Shown here one piece after another: positions 24,729 to 33,626 of a DNA stretch of 64,000 bases. The notes below the pieces were generated by a model. It saw nothing but the letters and a program-made list of their open reading frames with translations. It had not been told where the DNA came from and did not search any database. How positions within the stretch are numbered: position 1 is the first letter of the stretch; the number at the start of each line of letters is the position of its first letter. Both the position numbers and the translations under genes were made by a program. This DNA is from UBA668 sp041918155 (GTDB lineage Bacteria; Actinomycetota; Acidimicrobiia; Acidimicrobiales; Ilumatobacteraceae), in contig JAYRWH010000004.1 of assembly GCA_041918155.1 (NCBI GenBank), forward strand, positions 62,001-126,000, written 5' to 3'.

Positions 24729-24737
24729 GATCCCTCC

Positions 24738-27353
24738 ATGGGTACGCCGCCGAAGACCGCCGATCAGCTCCGCTCCGCCTTCCTCGACTTCTTCGCGGCC
24801 AAGGCGCACACCGTCGTTCCGTCGGCCAGCCTGATCCCGCACGACCCGACGGTGCTGTTCACCGTCGCCGGCATGGTGCCGTTCAAGCCGTACTTCGTGG
24901 GCGACGAGGTGCCGCCGTTCAACCGCGCCGCCACCAGTCAGAAGTGCGCCCGCGCCGGCGGCAAGCACAACGATCTCGACGATGTCGGCCGCACCAAGCG
25001 CCACCTCGTGTTCTTCGAGATGCTCGGCAACTTCAGCTTCGGTGACTACTTCAAGCGCGACGCCATCGCCTGGAGCTGGGAGCTCGTCACCGAGCAATTC
25101 GGCTTCGACGGCGACCGCCTCTGGATCACCGTCCACGAGAGCGACGACGAGGCCGAGGCGATCTGGCACGAAGAGGTCGGCGTGCCGATGAGCCGCATCC
25201 AGCGCCTCGGTGACAAGGACAATTTCTGGCAGATGGGCGACACGGGCCCCTGCGGCCCATGTAGCGAGATCCATATCGACCGCGGGCCCGCGTTCGGCCC
25301 TGAGGGCGGCCCGCTCGGTGATCCGCACGGCGATCGGTTCATGGAGTTCTGGAACCTGGTGTTCATGCAGTACAACCAGGCCCCCGACGGCAGCCGCACC
25401 GCGCTGCCCAAGCCGAGCATCGACACCGGTGCCGGCCTCGAGCGCATCCTTTGCCTGATGCAGGGCGTGGACGCCGTGTGGGAGACCGACCTGATGATGC
25501 CGCTCATCGATCAGGCCTGCAGCCTCACCGGCAAGAAGTACCAGGCCGGCGAGTACGAGCACCGTGAGAGTTTCGCCATGCGCGTGCTGGCCGAGCACGC
25601 CCGCAGCAGCACGATGCTCGTCAGCGACGGCGTGTTCCCCAGCAACGAGGGCCGCGGCTATGTACTGCGCCGCATCATCCGTCGCGCCGTGCGCTACGCG
25701 TACCTGCTCGGCACCGAGAAGCTCGTCATGCCCTCGCTGGTCGACACGGCCATCGAGGTCATGGGCACGGCGTACCCGGACGTCGTCGCCAATGGCGACT
25801 TCATCCGTGGCGTGCTCACCCGCGAGGAAGAGCGCTTCCGGCACACGCTGAAGACCGGCCTGGGCATCCTCGGCGACGAACTCGAGACGCATACCGAACA
25901 GCTGCCCGGCAGCACGGCGTTCCTGCTGCACGACACCTACGGCTTCCCGCTCGAACTCACCGAGGAGATCGCCGGTGAGCGCGGCGTGAAGGTGGACACG
26001 GTCGGCTTCCAGACCGAGATGCAGGCCCAGCGCGAGCGGGCCAAGTCGTCGCGCAAAGGCGCCGCAGCAGATGATGCTCGACTGGAGGCGTACCGCGACG
26101 TCGTCGAGCAGTTCGGCACCACTACATTCGTTGGCTACACCGATGACACCACTGAAGCGCGTGTGCTCGCCGTACTGCCCGGCGACCCCGATGAGGACGG
26201 CACCGCTACCGTCGAGATCTTCCTCGAGCGCACTCCCTTCTACGCCGAGAGCGGTGGCCAGGTGGGTGACACCGGCACGATCAGCACCGCTGGTGGAATG
26301 GCCGAGGTGATCGACACCACATTCGCCCTGCCTGGCCTGCGTCGCCACGTGGCGCGCATCACCAGTGGCGAGATCTCCCCTGGCGCCGTCGCCCAAGCGG
26401 CCATCGACGTCGAACGGCGCACGGCCATCCGCCGCAACCACACCGGCACCCACATCCTCCACCACGCATTGCGCAAGGTGCTCGGCGAGCACGTGAAGCA
26501 GGCCGGCTCGATGGTGGCTCCCGATCGCCTGCGCTTCGACTTCTCGCACTACGCCGCGCTCACCGCCGAGGAGATTGGCCAGATCGAGCGCATCGCCAAC
26601 GCCGAGACGCTCGCCAATGCGCCAGCCCGCGCGTTCGAGACCACGAAGGACGAGGCCACCGGCTTGGGGGCGATCGCGTTCTTCGGCGACAAGTACGGCG
26701 ACATCGTGCGCGTGCTCGAAGTCGGCAATTCGATCGAGCTGTGCGGCGGTACTCATGTGACGGCCGCCGGCGACATCGGCCTCATCAAGATCGTGAGCGA
26801 GGCCTCGATCGGTAGCAACCTGCGCCGCCTGGAGGCGGTCACCGGTGCCAACACGGTGGCCCTGCTGCAGCGCGACGAGGCACTCATCACCGAGACCGCC
26901 CGCCTCGTGGGCAGTGCCCCCGACGACCTGATCGGCGGTGTGCAACGGCGGATGGACGAGATCAAGGCGCTCAACGACGAGCTGAAGGTCATGCGCGCGA
27001 AGCTGGCCACGGGCCAGGCCGGCGAGCTTGCCGCCGGTGCCAAGGGTGGCGTGGTCGTGGCCCGCATCGACGGCATCGCCCCCGGCGACGTACGTGAACT
27101 GGCGATCGCCGTGCGCCAGCAACCGGGCGTGAAGATCGTCGTATTGGGTGGCGTCAGCGACACCGGTGGTGTCTCGCTCGTCGCCGCGGTCAATCCTGCC
27201 AGCGGCAAGGTCGCCGGCGACCTCATCAAGGACGCGGCGAAGGCCGTCGGCGGCGGTGGTGGGGGCAAGGGCGACATCGCCACGGCCGGCGGCAAGAACC
27301 CCGCCGGCCTCGACGAGGCACTGCGCATCGCGGAGGCCGCGGCGAGGTCGTGA
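24738..27353 (+). CDS. alaS: alanyl-tRNA synthetase
   Basis: Charges tRNA-Ala with alanine and edits mischarged Ser/Gly. The 871-residue protein has the class II catalytic core (SQKCARAGGKHNDLDDVGRT, FFEMLGNFSFGDYFK, DTGAGLERI), the editing domain with HTGTHILHHAL (zinc ligands) and CGGTHV, and a C-terminal C-Ala domain ending in a Gly-rich GGGGGGKGD stretch. Length and order are canonical. It is followed without gap by ruvX, mltG and aroE, the same order as in mycobacteria. Confidence 0.98.
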   Translation: MGTPPKTADQLRSAFLDFFAAKAHTVVPSASLIPHDPTVLFTVAGMVPFKPYFVGDEVPPFNRAATSQKCARAGGKHNDLDDVGRTKRHLVFFEMLGNFSFGDYFKRDAIAWSWELVTEQFGFDGDRLWITVHESDDEAEAIWHEEVGVPMSRIQRLGDKDNFWQMGDTGPCGPCSEIHIDRGPAFGPEGGPLGDPHGDRFMEFWNLVFMQYNQAPDGSRTALPKPSIDTGAGLERILCLMQGVDAVWETDLMMPLIDQACSLTGKKYQAGEYEHRESFAMRVLAEHARSSTMLVSDGVFPSNEGRGYVLRRIIRRAVRYAYLLGTEKLVMPSLVDTAIEVMGTAYPDVVANGDFIRGVLTREEERFRHTLKTGLGILGDELETHTEQLPGSTAFLLHDTYGFPLELTEEIAGERGVKVDTVGFQTEMQAQRERAKSSRKGAAADDARLEAYRDVVEQFGTTTFVGYTDDTTEARVLAVLPGDPDEDGTATVEIFLERTPFYAESGGQVGDTGTISTAGGMAEVIDTTFALPGLRRHVARITSGEISPGAVAQAAIDVERRTAIRRNHTGTHILHHALRKVLGEHVKQAGSMVAPDRLRFDFSHYAALTAEEIGQIERIANAETLANAPARAFETTKDEATGLGAIAFFGDKYGDIVRVLEVGNSIELCGGTHVTAAGDIGLIKIVSEASIGSNLRRLEAVTGANTVALLQRDEALITETARLVGSAPDDLIGGVQRRMDEIKALNDELKVMRAKLATGQAGELAAGAKGGVVVARIDGIAPGDVRELAIAVRQQPGVKIVVLGGVSDTGGVSLVAAVNPASGKVAGDLIKDAAKAVGGGGGGKGDIATAGGKNPAGLDEALRIAEAAARS

Positions 27354-27787
27354 GGGCGCTCGGCATCGACCTGGGTTCCAAGCGCATCGGCATCGCCGTC
27401 AGCGACCGCTCGGGCACGATCGCCTCGCCGCTCGCCGTGCTGCAACGAACCGGCTCGGTCCGACGGGATCACCAGGCCATCGCCGCGCTCGTCGTCGAGG
27501 AGGAAGCCGAGCTGCTGGTGGTGGGCTTGCCGCTCAACATGAACGGTACGTCCGGCCCCGCGGCGAAGGCTGCCGTCACCGAGGCCGAAGCCTTGGCTAC
27601 CGTGGTCGGCGTGCCGGTCATCACCTTCGACGAGCGCCGCACGACGGTCACCGCTGACCGCGCGTTGATGGAGGCGCGCATCGGCGCCCGGGATCGACGC
27701 AAGTACGTCGACAAAGTTGCCGCAGCGATCATGCTGCAGACCTGGCTCGACTCACGTGCGGCGGCCCGCGAGAGGGGCGAGCGGTGA
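27350..27787 (+). CDS. ruvX: RuvX/YqgF Holliday junction resolvase-like RNase
   Basis: A 145-residue RNase H-fold nuclease of the YqgF family, implicated in Holliday junction resolution and 16S rRNA 5'-end maturation. ALGIDLGSKRIG carries the first catalytic Asp, VVGLPLNMNGT the second block, and FDERRTTVTA the third. GTG at 27350 overlaps the alaS TGA as GTGA. Length is normal. Confidence 0.94.
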   Translation: MRALGIDLGSKRIGIAVSDRSGTIASPLAVLQRTGSVRRDHQAIAALVVEEEAELLVVGLPLNMNGTSGPAAKAAVTEAEALATVVGVPVITFDERRTTVTADRALMEARIGARDRRKYVDKVAAAIMLQTWLDSRAAARERGER

Positions 27788-28950
27788 GCTGGGTCGACGA
27801 CACCTCTTGGCACCACGACCCGTGGGACGACGCCGACATCAGCGATGCGCTCGTCATCGAGCGTCCGCGCCGCCAGACCCGCCGGGTGAAGTGGGTCGTG
27901 TGGGCAATGGCCTATCTCGCATTGGCCGGCCTCGTCGTGGTCGGCCTCGTGGGACTGTGGTACACCCGCCAGGTCAACCCGGTGGGCGACCCGGGCGACC
28001 CGATCACGTTCACCGTCGATGCCGAGGATTCGGTGCCGACCGTCGCTTCGCGCCTCCACGAGGCGGGGCTGGTCTCCAGCGTCGGCGTCTTCGAGTGGTA
28101 CGTGAAACACCACGGTGGGCTCCAGCTGACGCCGGGCTACTACGTCCTGCGCCCCAACGACCACATGGGCAACATCATGCGCATCCTGCGCACCCCTCCG
28201 TCAGAGACGTACACGAAGGTCACCTTTCCCGAGGGCTACACGTACGAGAAGATGGGCGTGCGCCTGGCGGACAAGGTGCCACGGCTGTCGGCGGTCGACT
28301 TCAATGTCGCCGCCTCGGACGGCACCATCACGTCGCCGCTGCTGCCCGTGGGCAGCACCAGCCTGGAGGGGTTGCTGTTCCCCGACACGTACCAGGTGTC
28401 GAACAGTGAGACCGCGGCCCAGCTCGTGCAGCGCATGGTGCACCTCACCGAGCGTGTCGCCGAGCAGGAGGACATCACCACCGGCTCGGCGGCGATGCTG
28501 CTCACCCCGTACCAGGTGCTGATCATCGCCAGCATCATCGAGCGCGAGGCCAAGGTCGACGAAGACCGGCCGAAGATCGCCCGCGTGATCGTCAACCGAC
28601 TACTGCTGGGTATGCCGCTGCAGGTCGACGCGACCCTCTATTACCAGCAGGACGGAACGCGCCCGTTCAGCGAGCTGCGCGATCTTGACACGCCCTACAA
28701 CACCTACCTGCACACGGGGTTGCCGCCGACGCCGATCTCCAACCCTGGCCGGGCCAGCATCCACGCCGCTCTGCACCCGGCGGCCGACCCCTCGCTCGGC
28801 GACCCGCTCTGTGTGGGGATTCCTGCGGGGCAGTGTCACTACCTGTACTACGTGCTCGCCGACGAGGACGGCCACCACGCGTTCGCCGTCACGATCGCCC
28901 AGCACGAGGCGAATGTGCAGGCCGCCCGCGACAAGGGCCTGCTCGGATGA
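27784..28950 (+). CDS. mltG: endolytic murein transglycosylase MltG
   Basis: Cleaves nascent glycan strands and releases them from the synthesis machinery. The 388-residue protein has a cytoplasmic N-terminus, one membrane helix (about residues 37-60), a LysM-like subdomain, and the YceG domain with ASIIEREAK holding the catalytic Glu and IVNRLLLGMPLQVDAT, a family signature. GTG at 27784 overlaps the ruvX TGA as GTGA; the aroE ATG overlaps its own TGA. Confidence 0.95.
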   Translation: MSWVDDTSWHHDPWDDADISDALVIERPRRQTRRVKWVVWAMAYLALAGLVVVGLVGLWYTRQVNPVGDPGDPITFTVDAEDSVPTVASRLHEAGLVSSVGVFEWYVKHHGGLQLTPGYYVLRPNDHMGNIMRILRTPPSETYTKVTFPEGYTYEKMGVRLADKVPRLSAVDFNVAASDGTITSPLLPVGSTSLEGLLFPDTYQVSNSETAAQLVQRMVHLTERVAEQEDITTGSAAMLLTPYQVLIIASIIEREAKVDEDRPKIARVIVNRLLLGMPLQVDATLYYQQDGTRPFSELRDLDTPYNTYLHTGLPPTPISNPGRASIHAALHPAADPSLGDPLCVGIPAGQCHYLYYVLADEDGHHAFAVTIAQHEANVQAARDKGLLG

Positions 28951-29801
28951 CAACCCTGTTCGGCCGGCCGGCGATCTCCGGGGCGACCCGCGTCGCCGGT
29001 GTGATCGGCAGCCCGGTGCGCCACAGCCTTTCGCCCGCGCTGCACAACGCCGCTTTTGAGCAGCTGGGTCTCGACTGGGTGTACACCGCGTTCGAGGTCG
29101 CTCCGGGTCAGGCGTCGGCCGCGCTCGCGGCCATGCGCGCGCTCGGGCTTGGTGGCCTGTCGGTGACGATGCCGCACAAGGAGGCCGTGGCCGCGGCAGT
29201 GGATGCGCTCGACCCGGCCGCCGCCGCGTTGCGCAGTGTGAACACCGTGGTCCCCCAGGCCGACGGCTCGCTGAAGGGCTACAGCACCGACGGGGCCGGG
29301 TTCATCGCCTCGCTCGCGGTGGCCGGCGTGAGCGTAGGCGGCCGCAGCGTATGTCTGCTGGGTGGGGGAGGTGCGGCGCGCTCGCTCGCCGATGCGCTCG
29401 CCCGCGGTGGAGCCGCAAGGGTGGCGGTGGTGAACCGCACCCACAGCGCAGCGGAGGAGACGGCCGCCCTCGCCGGCGCCGTCGGTGTCGTGGGGGTGGC
29501 GGCCGATGTGGGCGCCGCCGACATCGTGGTGAACGCGACGTCGGTGGGCATGGGCGCCGATGAGTCCCCGTGCGACTCGGCCCTGCTGCGCTCGGGCCAG
29601 GTGGTGGCCGACATCGTGTACCACCCGCGCCGGACCGCGCTGCTGAAGGCCGCTGCCGCGGCCGGCGCGGTCACGGTCGACGGGCTCGGCATGCTCGTGC
29701 ACCAGGCCGCGCTGCAGCAGCGGCTCTGGCACGGCACGGCGCCCTCGATCGAGGCGATGACGGCCGCTGTGGAACGGGAACTCGCCGCCCGTCGCCAGTA
29801 G
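28947..29801 (+). CDS. aroE: shikimate dehydrogenase
   Basis: Reduces 3-dehydroshikimate to shikimate with NADPH. The 284-residue protein shows GSPVRHSLSPALHN (substrate binding), MPHKEA with the catalytic Lys, NTVV, GGGGAARS (nucleotide loop) and NATSVGM. ATG at 28947 overlaps the mltG TGA as ATGA; the longer frame upstream is inside mltG. It is the first of four consecutive aro genes. Confidence 0.96.
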   Translation: MTTLFGRPAISGATRVAGVIGSPVRHSLSPALHNAAFEQLGLDWVYTAFEVAPGQASAALAAMRALGLGGLSVTMPHKEAVAAAVDALDPAAAALRSVNTVVPQADGSLKGYSTDGAGFIASLAVAGVSVGGRSVCLLGGGGAARSLADALARGGAARVAVVNRTHSAAEETAALAGAVGVVGVAADVGAADIVVNATSVGMGADESPCDSALLRSGQVVADIVYHPRRTALLKAAAAAGAVTVDGLGMLVHQAALQQRLWHGTAPSIEAMTAAVERELAARRQ

Positions 29802-29804
29802 CCT
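29799..29804 (+). promoter_or_regulatory. -10 element for aroC, containing the aroE stop codon
   Basis: TAGCCT begins with the aroE TAG stop and lies 7 bases before ATG 29812. It suggests an extra leaderless promoter inside the aro operon. Confidence 0.45.
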
Positions 29805-29811
29805 GCCCGGG

Positions 29812-30987
29812 ATGCTTCGTTACCTCACCGCCGGCGAATCCCACGGCCAAGCGCTCGTGGTCATCATGGAAGGACTGCCCGCGGGGTTGGAGATCACCGT
29901 CGAGGAGATCCAGGCGGAGTTGGGTCGCCGTCGCCTCGGCTACGGCCGCGGCCCGCGTCAGAAGTTCGAGCAGGACGAGCTCACCCTGCTCGGTGGCGTT
30001 CGTCACGGGCGCACCCTCGGCTCCCCGCTGGCGATCGAGATCAAGAACAGTGAGTGGTTTCGCAGCGACAAGTGGCACGAGGAGATGTCGCCCGCACCCG
30101 GTGCCACCAAGGATCCGCTCACGTCGGTGCGGCCCGGCCACGCCGACCTCGTGGGCATGCAGAAGTACGGCTTCTCCGACGCTCGCGACGTGCTCGAGCG
30201 GGCCAGCGCCCGCGAGACGGCGGCGCGAGTTGCCGCCGGTGCAGTGGCCAAGAAGCTGTTGTCGCACCTCGGCGTGTCGGTCATCTCGCACGTCACTCAG
30301 ATGGGCGCGGCGAAGGCCACCAGCGGGCTGCGCCCCACGCCGGCCGACCTCGCCGCCGTCGATGCGGATGAGGTGCGCTGCTTCGATCCGGCCGCGAGCG
30401 CGGCGATGATCGAGGAAGTGAAGGCGGCCGCGAAGGACGGCGATTCGCTCGGTGGCGTGCTGGAGGTGCTCGGTTACGGCGTGCCCGTCGGCCTGGGCAG
30501 CCATGTGCACTGGGATCGCAAGATCGATGCTGCGCTGGCGCAGGCCGTGATGAGCATCCAGGCGATCAAGGGTGTCGAGATCGGGGATGGCTTCGATGTC
30601 GCCGGCCGCCGCGGCAGCCTTGCCCACGACGCGATCGTGTGGGATTCCACGGCCAACAACGGTGCGGGCGACTACCGGCGCACGAGCGCGCTGGCCGGTG
30701 GCACCGAAGGTGGCATCACCACCGGCGAGCTGCTCGTCGTGCGGGCGGCGATGAAGCCGCTGGCCACGCTCAACCGGCCGACGCTGCAGACGGTCGATGT
30801 GGTCACCAAGGAAGCGACGGTGAGCTTCAAGGAGCGCACCGACGTCACCGCTGTGCCCGCAGCCGCTGTTGTGGCCGAGACGATGGTGGCGCTCGTGCTG
30901 GCCACCGAGGCACAGCGCAAGTTCGGCGGCGACAGCGTGTCCGAGTTCGTGCGTAACGCCGAGGCGTTCCGCGCAACGCTGCCATGA
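29812..30987 (+). CDS. aroC: chorismate synthase
   Basis: Makes chorismate from EPSP using reduced FMN. The 391-residue protein has the N-terminal TAGESHGQALV, RRRLGYGRGPRQKFEQD (FMN/phosphate loop), AASAAMIEEV, DGDSLGG, and GGTEGGITTGE, all family signatures. The stop codon overlaps the aroK start. Order aroC-aroK-aroB-aroQ matches mycobacteria. Confidence 0.97.
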   Translation: MLRYLTAGESHGQALVVIMEGLPAGLEITVEEIQAELGRRRLGYGRGPRQKFEQDELTLLGGVRHGRTLGSPLAIEIKNSEWFRSDKWHEEMSPAPGATKDPLTSVRPGHADLVGMQKYGFSDARDVLERASARETAARVAAGAVAKKLLSHLGVSVISHVTQMGAAKATSGLRPTPADLAAVDADEVRCFDPAASAAMIEEVKAAAKDGDSLGGVLEVLGYGVPVGLGSHVHWDRKIDAALAQAVMSIQAIKGVEIGDGFDVAGRRGSLAHDAIVWDSTANNGAGDYRRTSALAGGTEGGITTGELLVVRAAMKPLATLNRPTLQTVDVVTKEATVSFKERTDVTAVPAAAVVAETMVALVLATEAQRKFGGDSVSEFVRNAEAFRATLP

Positions 30988-31493
30988 TCGATCCGCGCCA
31001 GCACCTCGTGTTGGTGGGGATGACCGGCGTGGGCAAGTCCACCATTGCCCGCATTCTCGGGGTGCGTCTCGGGCGTGACGTGTGGGACACCGACAGTGCC
31101 ATCGAGGAGCGCGCCGGCCGTTCCGTGCGACGCATCTTCGCGGAAGACGGCGAGGCCGTGTTCCGCACGCTGGAGAGCGGGGTGCTGCGCGACGCGCTCG
31201 CGTCGACCGCGCCGCTGGTGATCGCCACCGGGGGTGGGATCGTGGTGGCCGAGGGCAACCGACGGCTGATGGCCGAGTCGGGTGCTCGTGTTGTGTGGCT
31301 GTGCGCCGATCCGGCCACGCTCGTCGAGCGGGTGGCCAACGCGAGCCACCGTCCCCTGCTCGACGACGATCCAGCGGGTACGTTGCAGCGCATGATGCTC
31401 GATCGTGAGGCGTTCTACCGCGAGGTCGCCGATGCGATCGTGCTCGTCGATCATCGATCGGCGAGCGAGGTCGTCGAGGCGGTGCTCCGGTGA
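30984..31493 (+). CDS. aroK: shikimate kinase
   Basis: Phosphorylates shikimate at the 3-OH with ATP. The 169-residue P-loop kinase shows GMTGVGKST (Walker A), WDTDSAIEERAG (shikimate-binding Asp), FRTLES with the binding Arg, and ATGGGIV. ATG at 30984 overlaps the aroC TGA as ATGA; aroB overlaps its end in the same way. Confidence 0.96.
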   Translation: MIDPRQHLVLVGMTGVGKSTIARILGVRLGRDVWDTDSAIEERAGRSVRRIFAEDGEAVFRTLESGVLRDALASTAPLVIATGGGIVVAEGNRRLMAESGARVVWLCADPATLVERVANASHRPLLDDDPAGTLQRMMLDREAFYREVADAIVLVDHRSASEVVEAVLR

Positions 31494-32527
31494 TCACCGT
31501 GCGAGTGCCGTTGGGTGAGCGCAGCTACGACGTGCTCGTGGGTCACGGGGCGCGCCGTGAGCTGGCTGCGCTCTTGCCGCCGACCGCCAAGCGGGCGGCG
31601 ATCGTCACCCAGGCGGGCATCCCTCTCGACGTCGACCCGGGTATCCCGCTCGAGCGCTTCGAGATCGGCGACGGTGAGCAGCACAAGTCGCTGGCGACGA
31701 TCGAGTCCCTGTGCCGCGGCTTCGCCCGCATGGGCCTGACTCGCAACGACGTCGTCATCGGCGTGGGCGGGGGAATGGTCACCGATGTGGCCGGCTTCGC
31801 CGCGTCAGCCTGGCACCGCGGCGTGCCCGTGGTGCACGTTGCCACGACGCTGCTCGGCATGGTCGATGCGGCGATCGGCGGCAAGACCGGGGTCAACATC
31901 CCAGCCATCGATGGTGTTGGGGGCAAGAACCTCGTCGGTGCGTACTGGCAGCCGCGTGGTGTCGTGTGCGATCTCGATGCGTTGGCCACCCTGTCGCCGC
32001 GCGAGTTGCGCTGCGGTCGCGGCGAGATGGCCAAGTACCACTTCCTCACCGGCGACGACCTGCTCGCAATGGGCGAAGTGGAGCGCATTGCTCGCTGTGT
32101 GGAGGTCAAGGCCGAGGTGGTGGCCGCCGACGAACGCGAGGGCGGCCGCCGCGCCTTGCTCAACTACGGCCACACGCTGGCCCACGCTCTCGAGATCGAG
32201 ACCGGGCACACCATGGCCCACGGCGAGGCCGTCGGCGTCGGCCTGGTCTACGCCGCCCACCTCGCGCGTCATCTCGGCCGCATCGACGACGCCCGCGTGC
32301 AGCAGCACTACGACGTCGTGCGCGGCGCCTACGAACTCTCGGTCGGTTTGCCTGCCGGGCTGGACGCGCAGCGCCTGGTGACGCTGATGGGGGCCGACAA
32401 GAAGGTGCTCACCGCCGGCCTCACGTTCGTGCTCGACGGCCCCCACGGGGTGGAAGTCGTCGCGGGCGTGTCGGCCGCCGATGCGCAGGCCGCCCTGGCC
32501 GCGATGTCGGCTTCTGGGGCTGATTAG
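31490..32527 (+). CDS. aroB: 3-dehydroquinate synthase
   Basis: Cyclises DAHP to 3-dehydroquinate with NAD+ and zinc. The 345-residue protein shows IGVGGGMVTDVAGF (NAD binding), TTLLGMVDAAIGGKTGVN, KNLVGAYWQP, CGRGEMAKY, and the zinc-site region NYGHTLAHALE / MAHGEAVG. GTG at 31490 overlaps the aroK TGA. The stop codon lies inside the first of two direct repeats that continue into the downstream gap. Confidence 0.96.
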   Translation: MITVRVPLGERSYDVLVGHGARRELAALLPPTAKRAAIVTQAGIPLDVDPGIPLERFEIGDGEQHKSLATIESLCRGFARMGLTRNDVVIGVGGGMVTDVAGFAASAWHRGVPVVHVATTLLGMVDAAIGGKTGVNIPAIDGVGGKNLVGAYWQPRGVVCDLDALATLSPRELRCGRGEMAKYHFLTGDDLLAMGEVERIARCVEVKAEVVAADEREGGRRALLNYGHTLAHALEIETGHTMAHGEAVGVGLVYAAHLARHLGRIDDARVQQHYDVVRGAYELSVGLPAGLDAQRLVTLMGADKKVLTAGLTFVLDGPHGVEVVAGVSAADAQAALAAMSASGAD

Positions 32528-32584
32528 TCCCACCGCTGCTTCTGGGGCTGTTCAGTCCCGGTTTCCGGGACGATTCGCTCCCGG
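32510..32584 (+). repeat. direct repeats and competing hairpins at the aroB end
   Basis: Two 22-base direct repeats (32510-32531 and 32538-32559, 20 of 22 identical) span the aroB stop. The second runs into TCCCGG-TTT-CCGGGA (32556-32570), a perfect 6-bp hairpin. The CCGGGA arm can instead pair with a second TCCCGG at 32579-32584 across 8 bases. The two foldings are mutually exclusive, an attenuator-like layout upstream of the acetyltransferase gene. Function is inferred. Confidence 0.5.
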
Positions 32585-32625
32585 TTCGGCGGGCTGGCAC
32601 TCGCACCCTGGCAGACTCGATGGTC

Positions 32626-33186
32626 ATGACGCCGGAGGTGCGGACGGAGCGGTTGCTCATGCGTGGGTGGCGCGAGGAGGACAAGCTGCCTTTCTCCTTG
32701 CTCACCTCCGACCCGGAGGTGATGCGCCACTTCCCGTCGATGCTCAGCGCGCAGCAGAGCGATGAGATGGTCGACGGCATCAACCGCTTCTGGAGCGGCC
32801 ACGGCTACGGCCTGTGGGCGGTGGACCGGCTCGACACGCACGCGTTCATCGGCTTCGTCGGGCTATGGACGCCGTCGTGGAGTGAGCGGCCGTACGTGGA
32901 GGTGGGGTGGCGGCTGGCCCACCAGCACTGGGGCCACGGCTTCGCCCCCGAGGCTGCCCGTGCCGCGCTGCAGTTCGGGTTCGAGCACGTGCATCTGCCG
33001 GACGACGAGATCGTCAGCTTCACGACCACGCTCAACCTCAACTCGCAGCGGGTGATGGAGAAGATCGGCATGCAACACGACCCCGCCCGCGACTTCGACC
33101 ACCCCTTGTTGCCCACCTGGGACGAGAAGCGTCACGTGCTCTATCGCATTGATCGGCGCATGTGGCAGGCGGGCGTGGCACGATAG
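32626..33186 (+). CDS. GNAT family N-acetyltransferase (RimJ/RimL-like)
   Basis: A 186-residue acetyl-CoA-dependent transferase of the type acting on ribosomal protein N-termini or small amines. It opens with TERLLMRGWREED, typical of the RimJ/RimL group, has the WGHGFAPEA acetyl-CoA loop and ends with NLNSQRVMEKIGM. ATG at 32626 is favoured over 32620 because CAGACT, a near -10 hexamer, lies 8 bases before it. It is inserted between aroB and aroQ. Substrate unknown. Confidence 0.85.
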   Translation: MTPEVRTERLLMRGWREEDKLPFSLLTSDPEVMRHFPSMLSAQQSDEMVDGINRFWSGHGYGLWAVDRLDTHAFIGFVGLWTPSWSERPYVEVGWRLAHQHWGHGFAPEAARAALQFGFEHVHLPDDEIVSFTTTLNLNSQRVMEKIGMQHDPARDFDHPLLPTWDEKRHVLYRIDRRMWQAGVAR

Positions 33187-33191
33187 GCGGC

Positions 33192-33626
33192 GTGGCCGTC
33201 ATTGCCCTGCTCCATGGACCCAACCTGAACCTGCTCGGCCAACGCGAGCCGCACATCTACGGCAGCGCGACGCTGGCCGACTACGAGGCCGCCGTCGCGA
33301 CCGCGGCTGGCGCCCACGGCTACACGGTCACGGCCTTCCAGACCAACCACGAGGGCGAGTTGGTGGATGCGATCCACCGGGCTCGCACCGACGCGGCGGC
33401 GATCATCATCAACCCTGGCGCGTTCACCCACTATGCCTGGTCGTTGCACGATGCGCTCGCCGCGTTCGCCGGGCCGATCATCGAGGTGCACATCTCCAAC
33501 CCCAACGCCCGCGAGCCGTGGCGGCACACGAGCGTGGTGTCGCCGGTGGCGACCGGATCGATCGTGGGCCTGGGCCTGCACGGCTACGAACTCGCGGTAG
33601 AAGCAATCGCCCGGAAACTCGCGTGA
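33192..33626 (+). CDS. aroQ: type II 3-dehydroquinate dehydratase
   Basis: Dehydrates 3-dehydroquinate to 3-dehydroshikimate. The 144-residue type II enzyme shows LLHGPNLNLLGQREP (with the essential Asn and Arg), TNHEGELVD, INPGAFTHYAWSL (flexible loop region), and EVHISNPNAREPWRH with the catalytic His. GTG at 33192 gives the family N-terminus; the frame upstream overlaps the acetyltransferase gene. The peptidase gene overlaps its stop as GTGA. Confidence 0.96.
   Translation: MAVIALLHGPNLNLLGQREPHIYGSATLADYEAAVATAAGAHGYTVTAFQTNHEGELVDAIHRARTDAAAIIINPGAFTHYAWSLHDALAAFAGPIIEVHISNPNAREPWRHTSVVSPVATGSIVGLGLHGYELAVEAIARKLA

Noticed and set aside
24633..24737. T-box riboswitch before alaS
   Set aside because: The gap between divergent genes is about 100 bases and a -10 hexamer sits 9 bases from the start, leaving no leader.
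24660..27122. 820-codon minus-strand frame opposite alaS
   Set aside because: Antisense shadow of a certain gene; composition biased and no domain recognisable.
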